DNA of 64,000 nt from Puniceibacterium confluentis (GTDB taxonomy: Bacteria > Pseudomonadota > Alphaproteobacteria > Rhodobacterales > Rhodobacteraceae): positions 1 to 64,000 of the forward strand of contig NZ_VOJI01000016.1 of assembly GCF_007923445.1 (NCBI RefSeq), written 5' to 3'. Below the pieces are notes generated by a model. It ran no database searches. It was not told where the DNA came from and worked only from the letters and a program-made list of their open reading frames with translations. Positions within the stretch are counted from its first letter, which is position 1; each line of letters starts with the position of its first letter. The position numbers were made by a program, and so were the translations under genes. Shown one piece after another: positions 1 to 7,820 of this stretch.

Positions 1-1
1 G

Positions 2-622
2 ACGGCCGCCGCGCCGTCGCGGCCCGCACCGACCGCCCGGCCGGGGGACGATTTGCGCGACGCCCTGCTGCGCGGCATGGGGCTGGACCCGGCCAGCGTG
101 CCCCGCGCCGAGGATCCGGCAGCCGAAATGGCGCATCTGGGCCGCTGCATGCACGATCTGGTCGAAGGCGTCATGCTGCTGCTGCGCACCCGGGCGCAGG
201 AAAAACAGAAGGTGCGTGTGGCCCAGACCATCATCGCCAGCGCCGATGTGAACCCGCTGAAGTTTCTGGCCACCCCCGAGGATGCGCTGACGGCGCTGAT
301 CCATCCGCGCGGACGCGGGTATCTGGCCCCGGACGCGGCGGTTCCGGCCGCGTTCCGCGATCTTGCCGACCATCAGGTCCGCACCTGGAGCGCGCTGCAG
401 ATCGCGCTGCGCCGCATGGTGGACAAATTCGACCCCGCCGAAATCGAGAAGGAGATGGCCGACGTCGGAGTGCTCGAGGCGCTTGCGGCGGGGGGGCGCA
501 AGGCCAAGCTGTGGCAGATCTACGAAGACCGCTACCGCGACATCGCCCGGTCGGCGGAACAGCAGTTTCTGGGCGATGTCGGGGGCGATTTCAGAGACGC
601 CTATGAAAACAAGGGGAGTTGA
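2..622 (+). CDS. tagH: T6SS FHA-domain protein TagH, C-terminal part (5' end outside window)
   Basis: The frame is open from the first complete codon, so the gene begins upstream; about 206 residues are visible. They match the C-terminal conserved domain of T6SS FHA-associated proteins (TagH/ImpI): an all-helical region with a run MHDLVEGVMLLLRTRAQEK, a segment NPLKFLATPEDAL and the tail HQVRTWSALQIALRRMVDKFDP. The N-terminal FHA phosphothreonine-binding domain would lie outside the window. In characterised systems TagH-type (Fha) proteins are read by the PpkA kinase and PppA phosphatase to gate T6SS firing; both are present here (43.4 and 13.5 kb). It is followed after 4 bp by tssJ and starts the visible tssJKLM-tagF run. 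Identification rests on family pattern and context. Confidence 0.85.
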   Translation, partial: TAAAPSRPAPTARPGDDLRDALLRGMGLDPASVPRAEDPAAEMAHLGRCMHDLVEGVMLLLRTRAQEKQKVRVAQTIIASADVNPLKFLATPEDALTALIHPRGRGYLAPDAAVPAAFRDLADHQVRTWSALQIALRRMVDKFDPAEIEKEMADVGVLEALAAGGRKAKLWQIYEDRYRDIARSAEQQFLGDVGGDFRDAYENKGS

Positions 623-626
623 AGCG

Positions 627-1088
627 ATGTTCATACCACGCCGTACTTTTTTGCTGACCAGCGCCGCAGGTGCCGGGCTGATCCTGACGGGCTGTGTCGA
701 AGAGACCCCGCCCTCGGTACTGAGCGTGCGCGCCCAGGCCGGGGCGCGCATGAACCCCGGCCCGGACGGCAGCGACCGGCCGGTCACGCTGAGCATCCTG
801 CAGCTTTCGGGCTCGGGCGCGTTTGATTCCGCCGATTATTTTGCACTGCAGGATCCGGCCTCGGCGCTGGGTGGCGACCTGATCAAGGCAGACCAGCTGG
901 TGCTGGCGCCCGGCGGGTCCGCCACGGTCGCGATTCCGGTCCAGGCCGGTACCAGCGTCATCGGCGTGGTCGGCGGGTTCATCAACCCGACCGGACGCAC
1001 CGTGCGCAGCAAGATTCCCGCCCCCGGCGCCAGCCAGGGCCTCATCATCTCGGTCGGTGCGGGCGGTCTGTCGCTTGCCACCGCCTGA
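627..1088 (+). CDS. tssJ: T6SS outer-membrane lipoprotein TssJ
   Basis: A 153-residue protein starting at ATG 627, 4 bp after tagH. The N-terminus has a basic start, a hydrophobic stretch and a lipobox-like LTGC around residues 20-23, so it should be a lipoprotein anchored by the following Cys. The remainder is a small beta-rich domain with the pattern of TssJ (VasD/Lip family): VTLSILQLSGSGAFDSADYFAL and a glycine-rich C-terminus. TssJ anchors the TssJLM trans-envelope complex by binding the periplasmic end of TssM. Context is decisive: it lies between tagH and tssK in the canonical order. An internal in-frame start further upstream (363) would read through tagH and is not credible. Confidence 0.9.
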   Translation: MFIPRRTFLLTSAAGAGLILTGCVEETPPSVLSVRAQAGARMNPGPDGSDRPVTLSILQLSGSGAFDSADYFALQDPASALGGDLIKADQLVLAPGGSATVAIPVQAGTSVIGVVGGFINPTGRTVRSKIPAPGASQGLIISVGAGGLSLATA

Positions 1089-1109
1089 GCCATTGTCAGA
1101 AGGACAGGT

Positions 1110-2444
1110 ATGACCGACAGGAACAAGGTGGTCTGGTCCGAGGGGCTTTTCCTTCGGACCCAGCATCTGCAACAGCAGGACCGGCACACCGACTGGCTGA
1201 TGCGTCAATTGCTTGGCGCGCTGCCACGGCACAGCTTTGGCTTTACCGCGCTGAAGCTGGACACCACCGCGCTGGACGAGGGGCAGGTGGCGCTGGCGCT
1301 GGCCGAAGGGGTGCTGCCGGACGGGACGTTCTTTTCGGTGCCGGGGGACACGGCGGCGGTCGCTTCGGTGCCGGTAACGGCGAAATCCGGCGCCGGGCTG
1401 GTCCATCTGGCGCTGCCGACCGCCGCGGCCGGTGCGGCGCAGATCGACCCGGCCCATGCCAAGGCCTCGGGCACCCGCTATCGCGGCACGGTGATCGAGG
1501 TGCGCGACGCCATCCGTGGCGGCGCCGAGCCGACCGAGATCGAAGTCGCGGCCCTGGCGCCGAAACTGCTGCTGCCCGGGGATGAGCTGGCGGGTTACAC
1601 CACCCTGCCGATCGCGCGGATCGAAGGTCTGAGCGCCGAAGGAGCCGTGGCGCTGGATCCGGGGTTCCTGGCCCCGGCGCTGAACATCGGTGCGGTCGAC
1701 TGGTACGGGCAGCTGCTCAAGGAGCTGGTGACCGGAATCGACCGGATCGCGGACGCGCATGGCGCGATGGTGCTGGGCGGGACCGGGGCGTCGATGGAAA
1801 ACCTGCTGATCCTGGAACTGGCCAACGCCGCGCGCCCGCGTCTGGCGCACATGGCGGCGCAGAGCAATGACCACCCCTCGGCCCTGTATCAGGAACTCGC
1901 CGGGCTGGCGGGACGGATGGCGACCTTTGGCGCTTCGGCGCGGCGGTTGGGGGATCTGCCCGACTATGACCATGCCGATCCGCAGCTGAGCTTTCAGACG
2001 CTGGCCGACACGCTGCGCTCGCTGGTGCTGTCGCTGCGCCATGTCGAACCCAAGAGCCGGGCGCTGCGGGTGTCGCGCCACGCGGAAAACATCTGGACCG
2101 TGCGCATCGACAACCCCGAGATCATCGCCAGCAGCCGCATTGTGCTGCGCATCGGCGGTGACATGTCGGAAAAGCTGTTGCGCAAGATCTTTGTCGATCA
2201 GGCCACCGTGGGGGCGGCAGATGCCTTTGACGCGCTGTGGAAGTCGCGGCTGACCGGCATTCCGTTGAAACCGCTGAACAGCCAGCCGCGCGAAATTCCC
2301 TATGACGGTGACCGCCTGTGCCTGGAGCTGGACCGCACCTCGGAACACTGGGCGGCGCTGGCGGATGCCCCCGGGTTTGTTCTGGGGGTGGCGGGTAAAC
2401 TGGAACGGGAACCGCAGATCGACTGCTACGCAGTGAGCCGGTGA
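1110..2444 (+). CDS. tssK: T6SS baseplate protein TssK
   Basis: 444 residues, ATG at 1110 preceded by an AAGGACAG ribosome site. The N-terminus VVWSEGLFLRTQHLQQQDRH is the TssK family hallmark (W-EG-FL-PQHFQQ type). TssK forms trimers that link the baseplate (TssEFG, not in the window) to the TssL/TssM membrane complex. The C-terminal half contains the typical segments SLRHVEPKSRALRVSRH and FVLGVAGKLEREPQIDCYAV. It is co-transcribed with tssJ (21 bp gap) and tssL (4 bp gap). Length is typical for the family; no disruption seen. Confidence 0.95.
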   Translation: MTDRNKVVWSEGLFLRTQHLQQQDRHTDWLMRQLLGALPRHSFGFTALKLDTTALDEGQVALALAEGVLPDGTFFSVPGDTAAVASVPVTAKSGAGLVHLALPTAAAGAAQIDPAHAKASGTRYRGTVIEVRDAIRGGAEPTEIEVAALAPKLLLPGDELAGYTTLPIARIEGLSAEGAVALDPGFLAPALNIGAVDWYGQLLKELVTGIDRIADAHGAMVLGGTGASMENLLILELANAARPRLAHMAAQSNDHPSALYQELAGLAGRMATFGASARRLGDLPDYDHADPQLSFQTLADTLRSLVLSLRHVEPKSRALRVSRHAENIWTVRIDNPEIIASSRIVLRIGGDMSEKLLRKIFVDQATVGAADAFDALWKSRLTGIPLKPLNSQPREIPYDGDRLCLELDRTSEHWAALADAPGFVLGVAGKLEREPQIDCYAVSR

Positions 2445-2448
2445 GAGC

Positions 2449-3786
2449 ATGAACGGAGACGATCCCTTTGGCCTGGAAAACGACGCCGGACGCACCCGCA
2501 TCCGGCCGGTGCGCCGCGCGGCGCAGGCCCCCCGGCAGCAGCCCGGCGCGGCCACAACGGCCCCTGTGCGCACCACCCGGGCCAGCGACAACCCGCTGCT
2601 CAACGCCTATGCGGCGCTGCTGGGCATGGCGCCGGAACTGGAACGCGCCACCGCGCCGGAAAATCCCGATGTGCTGCGCACCCGGCTGCTGGATTCCCTG
2701 ACACACGCGCGGGATTCGGCGGTCTCGGCCGGCGTGCCGCTCAGCCGTGCCGATCAGGGGGCGTGGTTTGTCGCGGCCTTGCTGGACGACATTGCCCTGA
2801 ACACCCCCTGGGGCGGACATTCGGGCTGGCCGCGGATGCCGCTTGTGGTGTCGATGTACGGCAATGTCGACGCGGGCGAGCGGTTCTTTGACCTGGCCGA
2901 GGATCTGATCCGCTTTCCCGAGCGCGACCCGCAACTGCTTCAACTGGTGTTCCTGTGCCTGTCACTGGGATTTCGCGGCAAATACCGGCTGGACCCCGGT
3001 GCCGGAGAAGCCGCGATCGCCCAGTTGCGGGTGCAGATGAACCGGCTGCTGCGGGACCGCGACGCTGCCGACGCCGCGCTGGCGCCAAACTGGAAGGGCG
3101 TCGAGGCGGCGGATGACAAACGCGGCTTTGTCGTGCCGCTGTGGTCGATCGGGCTGATGGCGCTGGCGCTGATCGGGGCGGTCTATGTGGCGCTGTCGAT
3201 CCAGCTGTCGAACCGGGGGGAACAGTTGTTCACCCTAGCCGGGGTGCTGCCGCCGCCGGAACGCGCCGATATATTCCGCCCGGTCATCGATTCCGTGCAA
3301 AAGCCGCTTCTGAGTGCCGATCCGCTGGTGTTCGAACTGCTGCCGCTGTTCGGCGAGGCCGCCCCGAAGGCGACCGCCAAGGCGCTGACCGGGCGCGAAG
3401 ATGTGTCGATTGCCGTTGTGGTGGTGCAGGCCACCGACCCCGAGGTGTTCCGCTCGTCCAAGGCGGATCTGAACGGCGGCTATGACACGCTGATCACCAG
3501 CATCGCCACGGTCATCCGCGACAATGCCGAATTCATCGGCTCGGTCCGGGTGGTCGGCCATACCGACAGCATCCCGGTGCAGACGTCGAACCCGTTCCGC
3601 TCGAACCAGGGGCTGAGCGAGGCGCGGGCCAAACGCATCGCCGAGGCCCTGGTCGCGGCCGGGGTGCCGCCCGGGCTCGTCACTTCGGAAGGCAAGGCCG
3701 CAAGCGAACCGATTGCCGACAACGGCACCAAATCCGGGCGCGCCCGCAACCGGCGGGTTGAAATCATCCTGCAGAAAAAGGTCTAG
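2449..3786 (+). CDS. tssL: T6SS inner-membrane protein TssL with C-terminal OmpA domain
   Basis: 445 residues. Residues about 45-220 form the cytoplasmic DotU-type helical domain (NPLLNAYAALLGM, LLDDIALNTPWGG, LVFLCLSLGFRGKY). A single transmembrane segment lies near 228-252 (WSIGLMALALIGAVYVALSI). Residues about 320-445 form an OmpA/Pal-like peptidoglycan-binding domain (RVVGHTDSIPVQ, SEARAKRIAEAL, RARNRRVEIIL). This is the so-called evolved TssL, which carries its own cell-wall anchor rather than using a separate TagL. It binds TssM and TssK and lies 4 bp after tssK and 3 bp before tssM. The N-terminal 45 residues are Arg/Ala/Pro-rich and probably disordered. Confidence 0.95.
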   Translation: MNGDDPFGLENDAGRTRIRPVRRAAQAPRQQPGAATTAPVRTTRASDNPLLNAYAALLGMAPELERATAPENPDVLRTRLLDSLTHARDSAVSAGVPLSRADQGAWFVAALLDDIALNTPWGGHSGWPRMPLVVSMYGNVDAGERFFDLAEDLIRFPERDPQLLQLVFLCLSLGFRGKYRLDPGAGEAAIAQLRVQMNRLLRDRDAADAALAPNWKGVEAADDKRGFVVPLWSIGLMALALIGAVYVALSIQLSNRGEQLFTLAGVLPPPERADIFRPVIDSVQKPLLSADPLVFELLPLFGEAAPKATAKALTGREDVSIAVVVVQATDPEVFRSSKADLNGGYDTLITSIATVIRDNAEFIGSVRVVGHTDSIPVQTSNPFRSNQGLSEARAKRIAEALVAAGVPPGLVTSEGKAASEPIADNGTKSGRARNRRVEIILQKKV

Positions 3787-3789
3787 GCG

Positions 3790-6700
3790 ATGTCGGTGCT
3801 GAAAAAGATCCTCGGGTTTCTGTTTTCCCGGTTCCTGTGGACCCTGATCGGCATCACCATCCTGTGCGTGCTGATCTGGTTCTATGGTCCGCTGATCAGC
3901 TTTGGTGATGCGCAGCCGCTGGCCGGCGATCTGACCCGGATCGTGGTGATCGGGGTGATCATCATCCTGTGGCTGCTGTCGATGCTGATCCGCGCCCTGC
4001 GCTCGGCCCGCGCCAACCGCGCCTTTGTCGCCGAACTGGCGGCTCCCGCGCCCGAGATGCTGGCCCAGCCGGGGGACGAGAACCTGGCCGAGGTACAGGG
4101 CAAGTTCCAGGGCGTGATGGAGCAGATGAAGCGCTCGAAACTCGGCGGGCGCAAGTTTCTGCGCGACATGCCGTGGTATGTGATCATCGGCCCGCCGGGC
4201 ACCGGCAAGACCACGGCGCTGCGCCAGTCGGGGCTGCACTTTCCGATTGACCTGTCGGATGATCTCAAGGGGATTGGCGGCACCCGCAACTGCGACTGGT
4301 TCTTTACCGAAGACGCGGTGCTGATCGACACCGCCGGGCGCTATGTGCAGCAGCAAAGCGACCCCGAGGTGGATGCCGCCGAATGGAAAGGGTTCATCAA
4401 CCTGCTGGTGCGCCATCGCGGGCGCCGTGCGCTGAACGGCGTGATCCTGACCTTGTCGGTGCAGGAACTGGCCGGCGACGACATTTCGATCCGCGAACAT
4501 GGCCGCGAGATCCGCAAGCGGCTGGCCGAACTGCGCGAAGAGACCGGGCTGAAGCTGCCGGTCTACCTGATGATCACCAAGGCCGATCTGGTGCCGGGAT
4601 TCGAAGCGTTCTTCGGCGACCTGAACGCGCGCGACCGCGAACAGGTCTGGGGGGCGACACTGGGCACCGCCGACCGGGTCGACGGGGTGACGGTGGAACG
4701 TGAAATGCGGGTGATGCAAGAGGCGCTCGAGGCGCGGATGACCGCCCGCATTGCCGAGGACGTGCCGCTGTCGCAGCGCGCCGAAATCTTTCGGTTCCCC
4801 GCTCAGCTGGACCAGCTGACCGCGCCGCTCAAGGTGCTGATCGAGGCGGTCTTCGGCGAAAGCCGTTACGAGGACAGTCCCTGGATGCGCGGTGTCTATT
4901 TCACCTCGGCGACGCAGGAGGGCTCGCCCATCGACCGGATGGTGAGCGGGATCGCCGCGTCGCTCGGGCTGCGCGCGCCGATGCCGGAACGCCGGGCGCA
5001 CGGCAACACCCGCAGCTTTTTTCTGCGCAACCTGCTGAGCGAGCTGATCTTTCCCGAGGCCGGTCTCGGGCGTTTCGACCCCCGCGCCGAAGAGCGCCGC
5101 CGCTGGATCTGGCGCGGCACCCTGGCCGGGGCGACATTGGCCGTGGCGGTTCTGGCGACGCTGTTCCTGTTTTCCTACATGCGCTACAACGGCGCGCTCG
5201 GAGAGCAGGAGCGGCAGTTGACCAACCTGTCGGCGCGGCTGGCCAATGTCGCGGCACGCCAGGCACCGACCGACCCGCTGGACCTGAACCTGGCGCTGGA
5301 TGCGGCGAACGAGACGGTGAACGCGGCGAGCTTTGTCGACGGCGGCGCGCTGACCCTGCTGGGCCCGACAGCCCAGCCCGAACTGGCGCAGGTGAACCGC
5401 ATTGCCTATGACCACACCCTGCGCAACATCCTGGAACCGCGGATGGTGGCGCTGCTCGAGGCAACGATGTGGCGGCATTCGCGGGACCCGGAATTCCTGT
5501 TGGGCGCGCTCAAGGCTTATCAGATGCTGACCGGGCAGGCGCCTTACGATGCCGCCTTTCTGGGTGTCTGGTGGCAGACGGTGCTGCCGGAATTTGCACC
5601 CATCGACCCGTTTCCGACCGACGAATCCGTCGACCACCAGCTGGCGGCGCTGATCCGCATGGCGGGCGAAGAGGACAAGATCGGCCCCGACCCGGCGCTG
5701 GTGTCGACCGCTCTGGAAAGCATCTGCACCATTCCGCTTGCGGTGCGCGCCTACCGCACCCTGCGGTCCGATCCTGCGGTGACACGGCTGCCCGACTGGA
5801 TTCCGGCGGAAAAAACCGGTCCGAACGGCGCGCGTGTGCTGACCCGGCTGTCGGAAAAGACCCTGCGCATCGGCTTGCCGGGGGCCTTTACCTATGACGG
5901 ATTCCACGGCGCCGTATTGCCGCTGGTGCCCGAAGTGGCGGCGCAGGCGACGCTGGACCGCGCGGTGTTCGCCGGGGGCTGTTCGGAAAGCGCCGAGGCC
6001 TCGGTCGACACGCTCGAGACCGATATCCAGAAGCTCTATTACGACGATTTCATTGCCCAGTGGGACGGGTTCCTGCGCGACATCCGGCTGACGCCGATCG
6101 GGGATCTGGTGCAGGCGCGGCAGAACCTCAAGGATCTTGCCTCGGCGGACAGCGCGCTGAAACGGCTGCTGGAATCGGTGGTGTTCGAAACCCATTTGGC
6201 CCGCATCGACGAAGAGGGCGGCGGCAACCCGGCGGTGGAAAAGGGGGCGCTGAAGGCGGTGTCGAAACTGGGCAAGCTCGGCAAGCTGGTCAAGACCGGC
6301 GCCAAGATCGCCAAGGCATCGGATGGCGGACCGCCGCCGCTGCCGCCGGGCACGCCGGTGTCGGATCACTTCGCGCCGATCCGCGGCACGGTGCAGGAGG
6401 TGGACGGCACGCCACCGTCGCTGGACGACGCGGTTGCGGCGCTGACCGCGCTTTCCAACGAGTTGCAGACCGTCGCGGCCAGTCCCGACCCGCAGGCGGC
6501 GCTGCTGGCGCGCGGTGGCCTGCCTCAGCTGACCGGGGCGATTGCCAACGAGGCTGCCAGCCTGCCCGACCCGATCGACAAATGGATTGCCGGCATCGCC
6601 GGTGACACGATCAGCGTCACGCGCGAGGCGGTGATTGCCCAGCTGAACGCCCGCTGGCGCGCCGATGTGCTGCCGTTCTGCATCTCGGCCACCTCGGGCA

Positions 6701-7326
6701 GATATCCGTTTGACCAGTCCAGCGCCATCGACGTGAACACGCTGGACTTTGCCCGGCTGTTCGGGCGCGGCGGGTTGGTGGACAGCTATATCAACGATCA
6801 CCTGCAACCCTACATCGACAATACCGTGCGGCCCTGGCGCTGGCGCGCCGATTTTGGTCTGGACGCCAAACTGCTGCAACCGTTCGAGAATGCCCGTGCC
6901 ATGCGCGATGCCCTGTTCCCCGGCGGCGCGGGGCCGGTGCTGGCGTTTTCTCTCGAACCGACGGATCTGTCGGGCAATGCGTCGCGGGTGACCCTGAACG
7001 TCGACGGTCAGGTGCTGAGTTATTTCAACGCCGCGGCCCGGCCCGCGCCGATGACCTGGCCGGGACCGGACGGCACCAACATGATCACCCTCAGCTTTGC
7101 GCCGGTAAACGGCACGTCGGAACTGGTCACGTCGGAAACCGGCAGCTGGGCGATCCTGCGGCTGGTCCGCAAGGGGCGGCTGACCAAGACCGCACTGCCG
7201 GAAGTGTTTTCGCTCAGCCTGGCCGCCGGCAGCTTTTCCGCCAGCTTCAACCTGCGGGCCAATTCGGTGGAAAACCCGTTCGACCTGACGATGTTCTCGG
7301 GCTTCAACTGCCCGCGCGGGTTTTAG
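3790..7326 (+). CDS. tssM: T6SS inner-membrane IcmF-family protein TssM
   Basis: 1178 residues, normal for TssM. Two N-terminal membrane segments (about residues 10-33 and 48-67), then a cytoplasmic NTPase-like domain with Walker A GPPGTGKTT (about 134-142) and a Walker-B-like segment VLIDTAGRY. A third membrane segment lies near 440-465, followed by the large periplasmic IcmF-related region. The C-terminus shows family motifs YPFDQSSAIDV, TVRPWRWRADFGL and GSWAILRLVRKG. TssM spans the envelope and joins TssL in the inner membrane to TssJ in the outer membrane. It is translationally coupled to tssL (3 bp) and followed 5 bp later by tagF. Its C-terminal half has a divergent paralogue at 10.2-12.7 kb. 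Confidence 0.97.
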   Translation: MSVLKKILGFLFSRFLWTLIGITILCVLIWFYGPLISFGDAQPLAGDLTRIVVIGVIIILWLLSMLIRALRSARANRAFVAELAAPAPEMLAQPGDENLAEVQGKFQGVMEQMKRSKLGGRKFLRDMPWYVIIGPPGTGKTTALRQSGLHFPIDLSDDLKGIGGTRNCDWFFTEDAVLIDTAGRYVQQQSDPEVDAAEWKGFINLLVRHRGRRALNGVILTLSVQELAGDDISIREHGREIRKRLAELREETGLKLPVYLMITKADLVPGFEAFFGDLNARDREQVWGATLGTADRVDGVTVEREMRVMQEALEARMTARIAEDVPLSQRAEIFRFPAQLDQLTAPLKVLIEAVFGESRYEDSPWMRGVYFTSATQEGSPIDRMVSGIAASLGLRAPMPERRAHGNTRSFFLRNLLSELIFPEAGLGRFDPRAEERRRWIWRGTLAGATLAVAVLATLFLFSYMRYNGALGEQERQLTNLSARLANVAARQAPTDPLDLNLALDAANETVNAASFVDGGALTLLGPTAQPELAQVNRIAYDHTLRNILEPRMVALLEATMWRHSRDPEFLLGALKAYQMLTGQAPYDAAFLGVWWQTVLPEFAPIDPFPTDESVDHQLAALIRMAGEEDKIGPDPALVSTALESICTIPLAVRAYRTLRSDPAVTRLPDWIPAEKTGPNGARVLTRLSEKTLRIGLPGAFTYDGFHGAVLPLVPEVAAQATLDRAVFAGGCSESAEASVDTLETDIQKLYYDDFIAQWDGFLRDIRLTPIGDLVQARQNLKDLASADSALKRLLESVVFETHLARIDEEGGGNPAVEKGALKAVSKLGKLGKLVKTGAKIAKASDGGPPPLPPGTPVSDHFAPIRGTVQEVDGTPPSLDDAVAALTALSNELQTVAASPDPQAALLARGGLPQLTGAIANEAASLPDPIDKWIAGIAGDTISVTREAVIAQLNARWRADVLPFCISATSGRYPFDQSSAIDVNTLDFARLFGRGGLVDSYINDHLQPYIDNTVRPWRWRADFGLDAKLLQPFENARAMRDALFPGGAGPVLAFSLEPTDLSGNASRVTLNVDGQVLSYFNAAARPAPMTWPGPDGTNMITLSFAPVNGTSELVTSETGSWAILRLVRKGRLTKTALPEVFSLSLAAGSFSASFNLRANSVENPFDLTMFSGFNCPRGF

Positions 7327-7331
7327 GGGCC

Positions 7332-7820
7332 GTGGGCACGGGGCTGTTTGGCAAGCTGCCCGGAGCCGGGGACTTTGTGGCCCGCGGGCTGGCGGCCGGG
7401 TTGCAGCCGGTGCTGGATCGCTGGCTGACGCTGCATTTTTCGGCACTGGTGCGGGACCCTGCGGCCTGGCCCGAGGGCGGCGTGCGCGCGCTGCTGGGCA
7501 CCGCGCGGGGTGCATTCCTGCTGTTGATCGAACCCAGCGGCGATGCTGTCGGGCGGCCCTATCCGCTGGTCGCCAGCGTCGCCCACGGCGGCGCGGGCCA
7601 GGGCGCGGCGGATGCCTGGGCCGATGCCGTCTGGCCGCATCTGATCCGGGCGGTGGAACAGCCGGTCGCGCCGGATGCGCTGTTTGCCGCGGTGTCACAG
7701 ATCGCCGACCCGGCCCCGGGGGCCGACGCGGTTCCCCTGCCGTCGCTGTGGTGGTCCGGCGTGGCACCCGCGGACCCGGAGGTGCAGCTGCCCCGGCTGG
7801 CGCGGATCAGTTCTGGTTGA
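7332..7820 (+). CDS. tagF: T6SS accessory protein TagF
   Basis: 162 residues from a GTG start at 7332, 5 bp after tssM. The N-terminus GTGLFGKLPGAGDFVARGL is the conserved opening of TagF (ImpM/DUF2094 family), and SLWWSGV near the C-terminus also fits. In Pseudomonas and Agrobacterium TagF represses T6SS post-translationally, counteracting the Fha/PpkA pathway, whose members (TagH, PpkA, PppA) are all in this window. Its last 14 bp overlap the 3' end of the convergent vgrG, so its C-terminus is read antisense to vgrG codons. The protein is at the short end of the family. Confidence 0.88.
   Translation: MGTGLFGKLPGAGDFVARGLAAGLQPVLDRWLTLHFSALVRDPAAWPEGGVRALLGTARGAFLLLIEPSGDAVGRPYPLVASVAHGGAGQGAADAWADAVWPHLIRAVEQPVAPDALFAAVSQIADPAPGADAVPLPSLWWSGVAPADPEVQLPRLARISSG

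Noticed and set aside
591-2603. 670-codon open frame antisense to tssJ-tssK
   Set aside because: No recognisable domain and fully covered by T6SS genes with motifs.
3235-7767. 1510-codon open frame antisense to tssL-tssM
   Set aside because: Arg/Gln/His-rich composition with no domains; it is the GC-driven shadow of tssM codons.
7807-7820. Frameshift joining tagF to vgrG
   Set aside because: The genes are convergent; the 14-bp tail overlap has intact stops on both strands.
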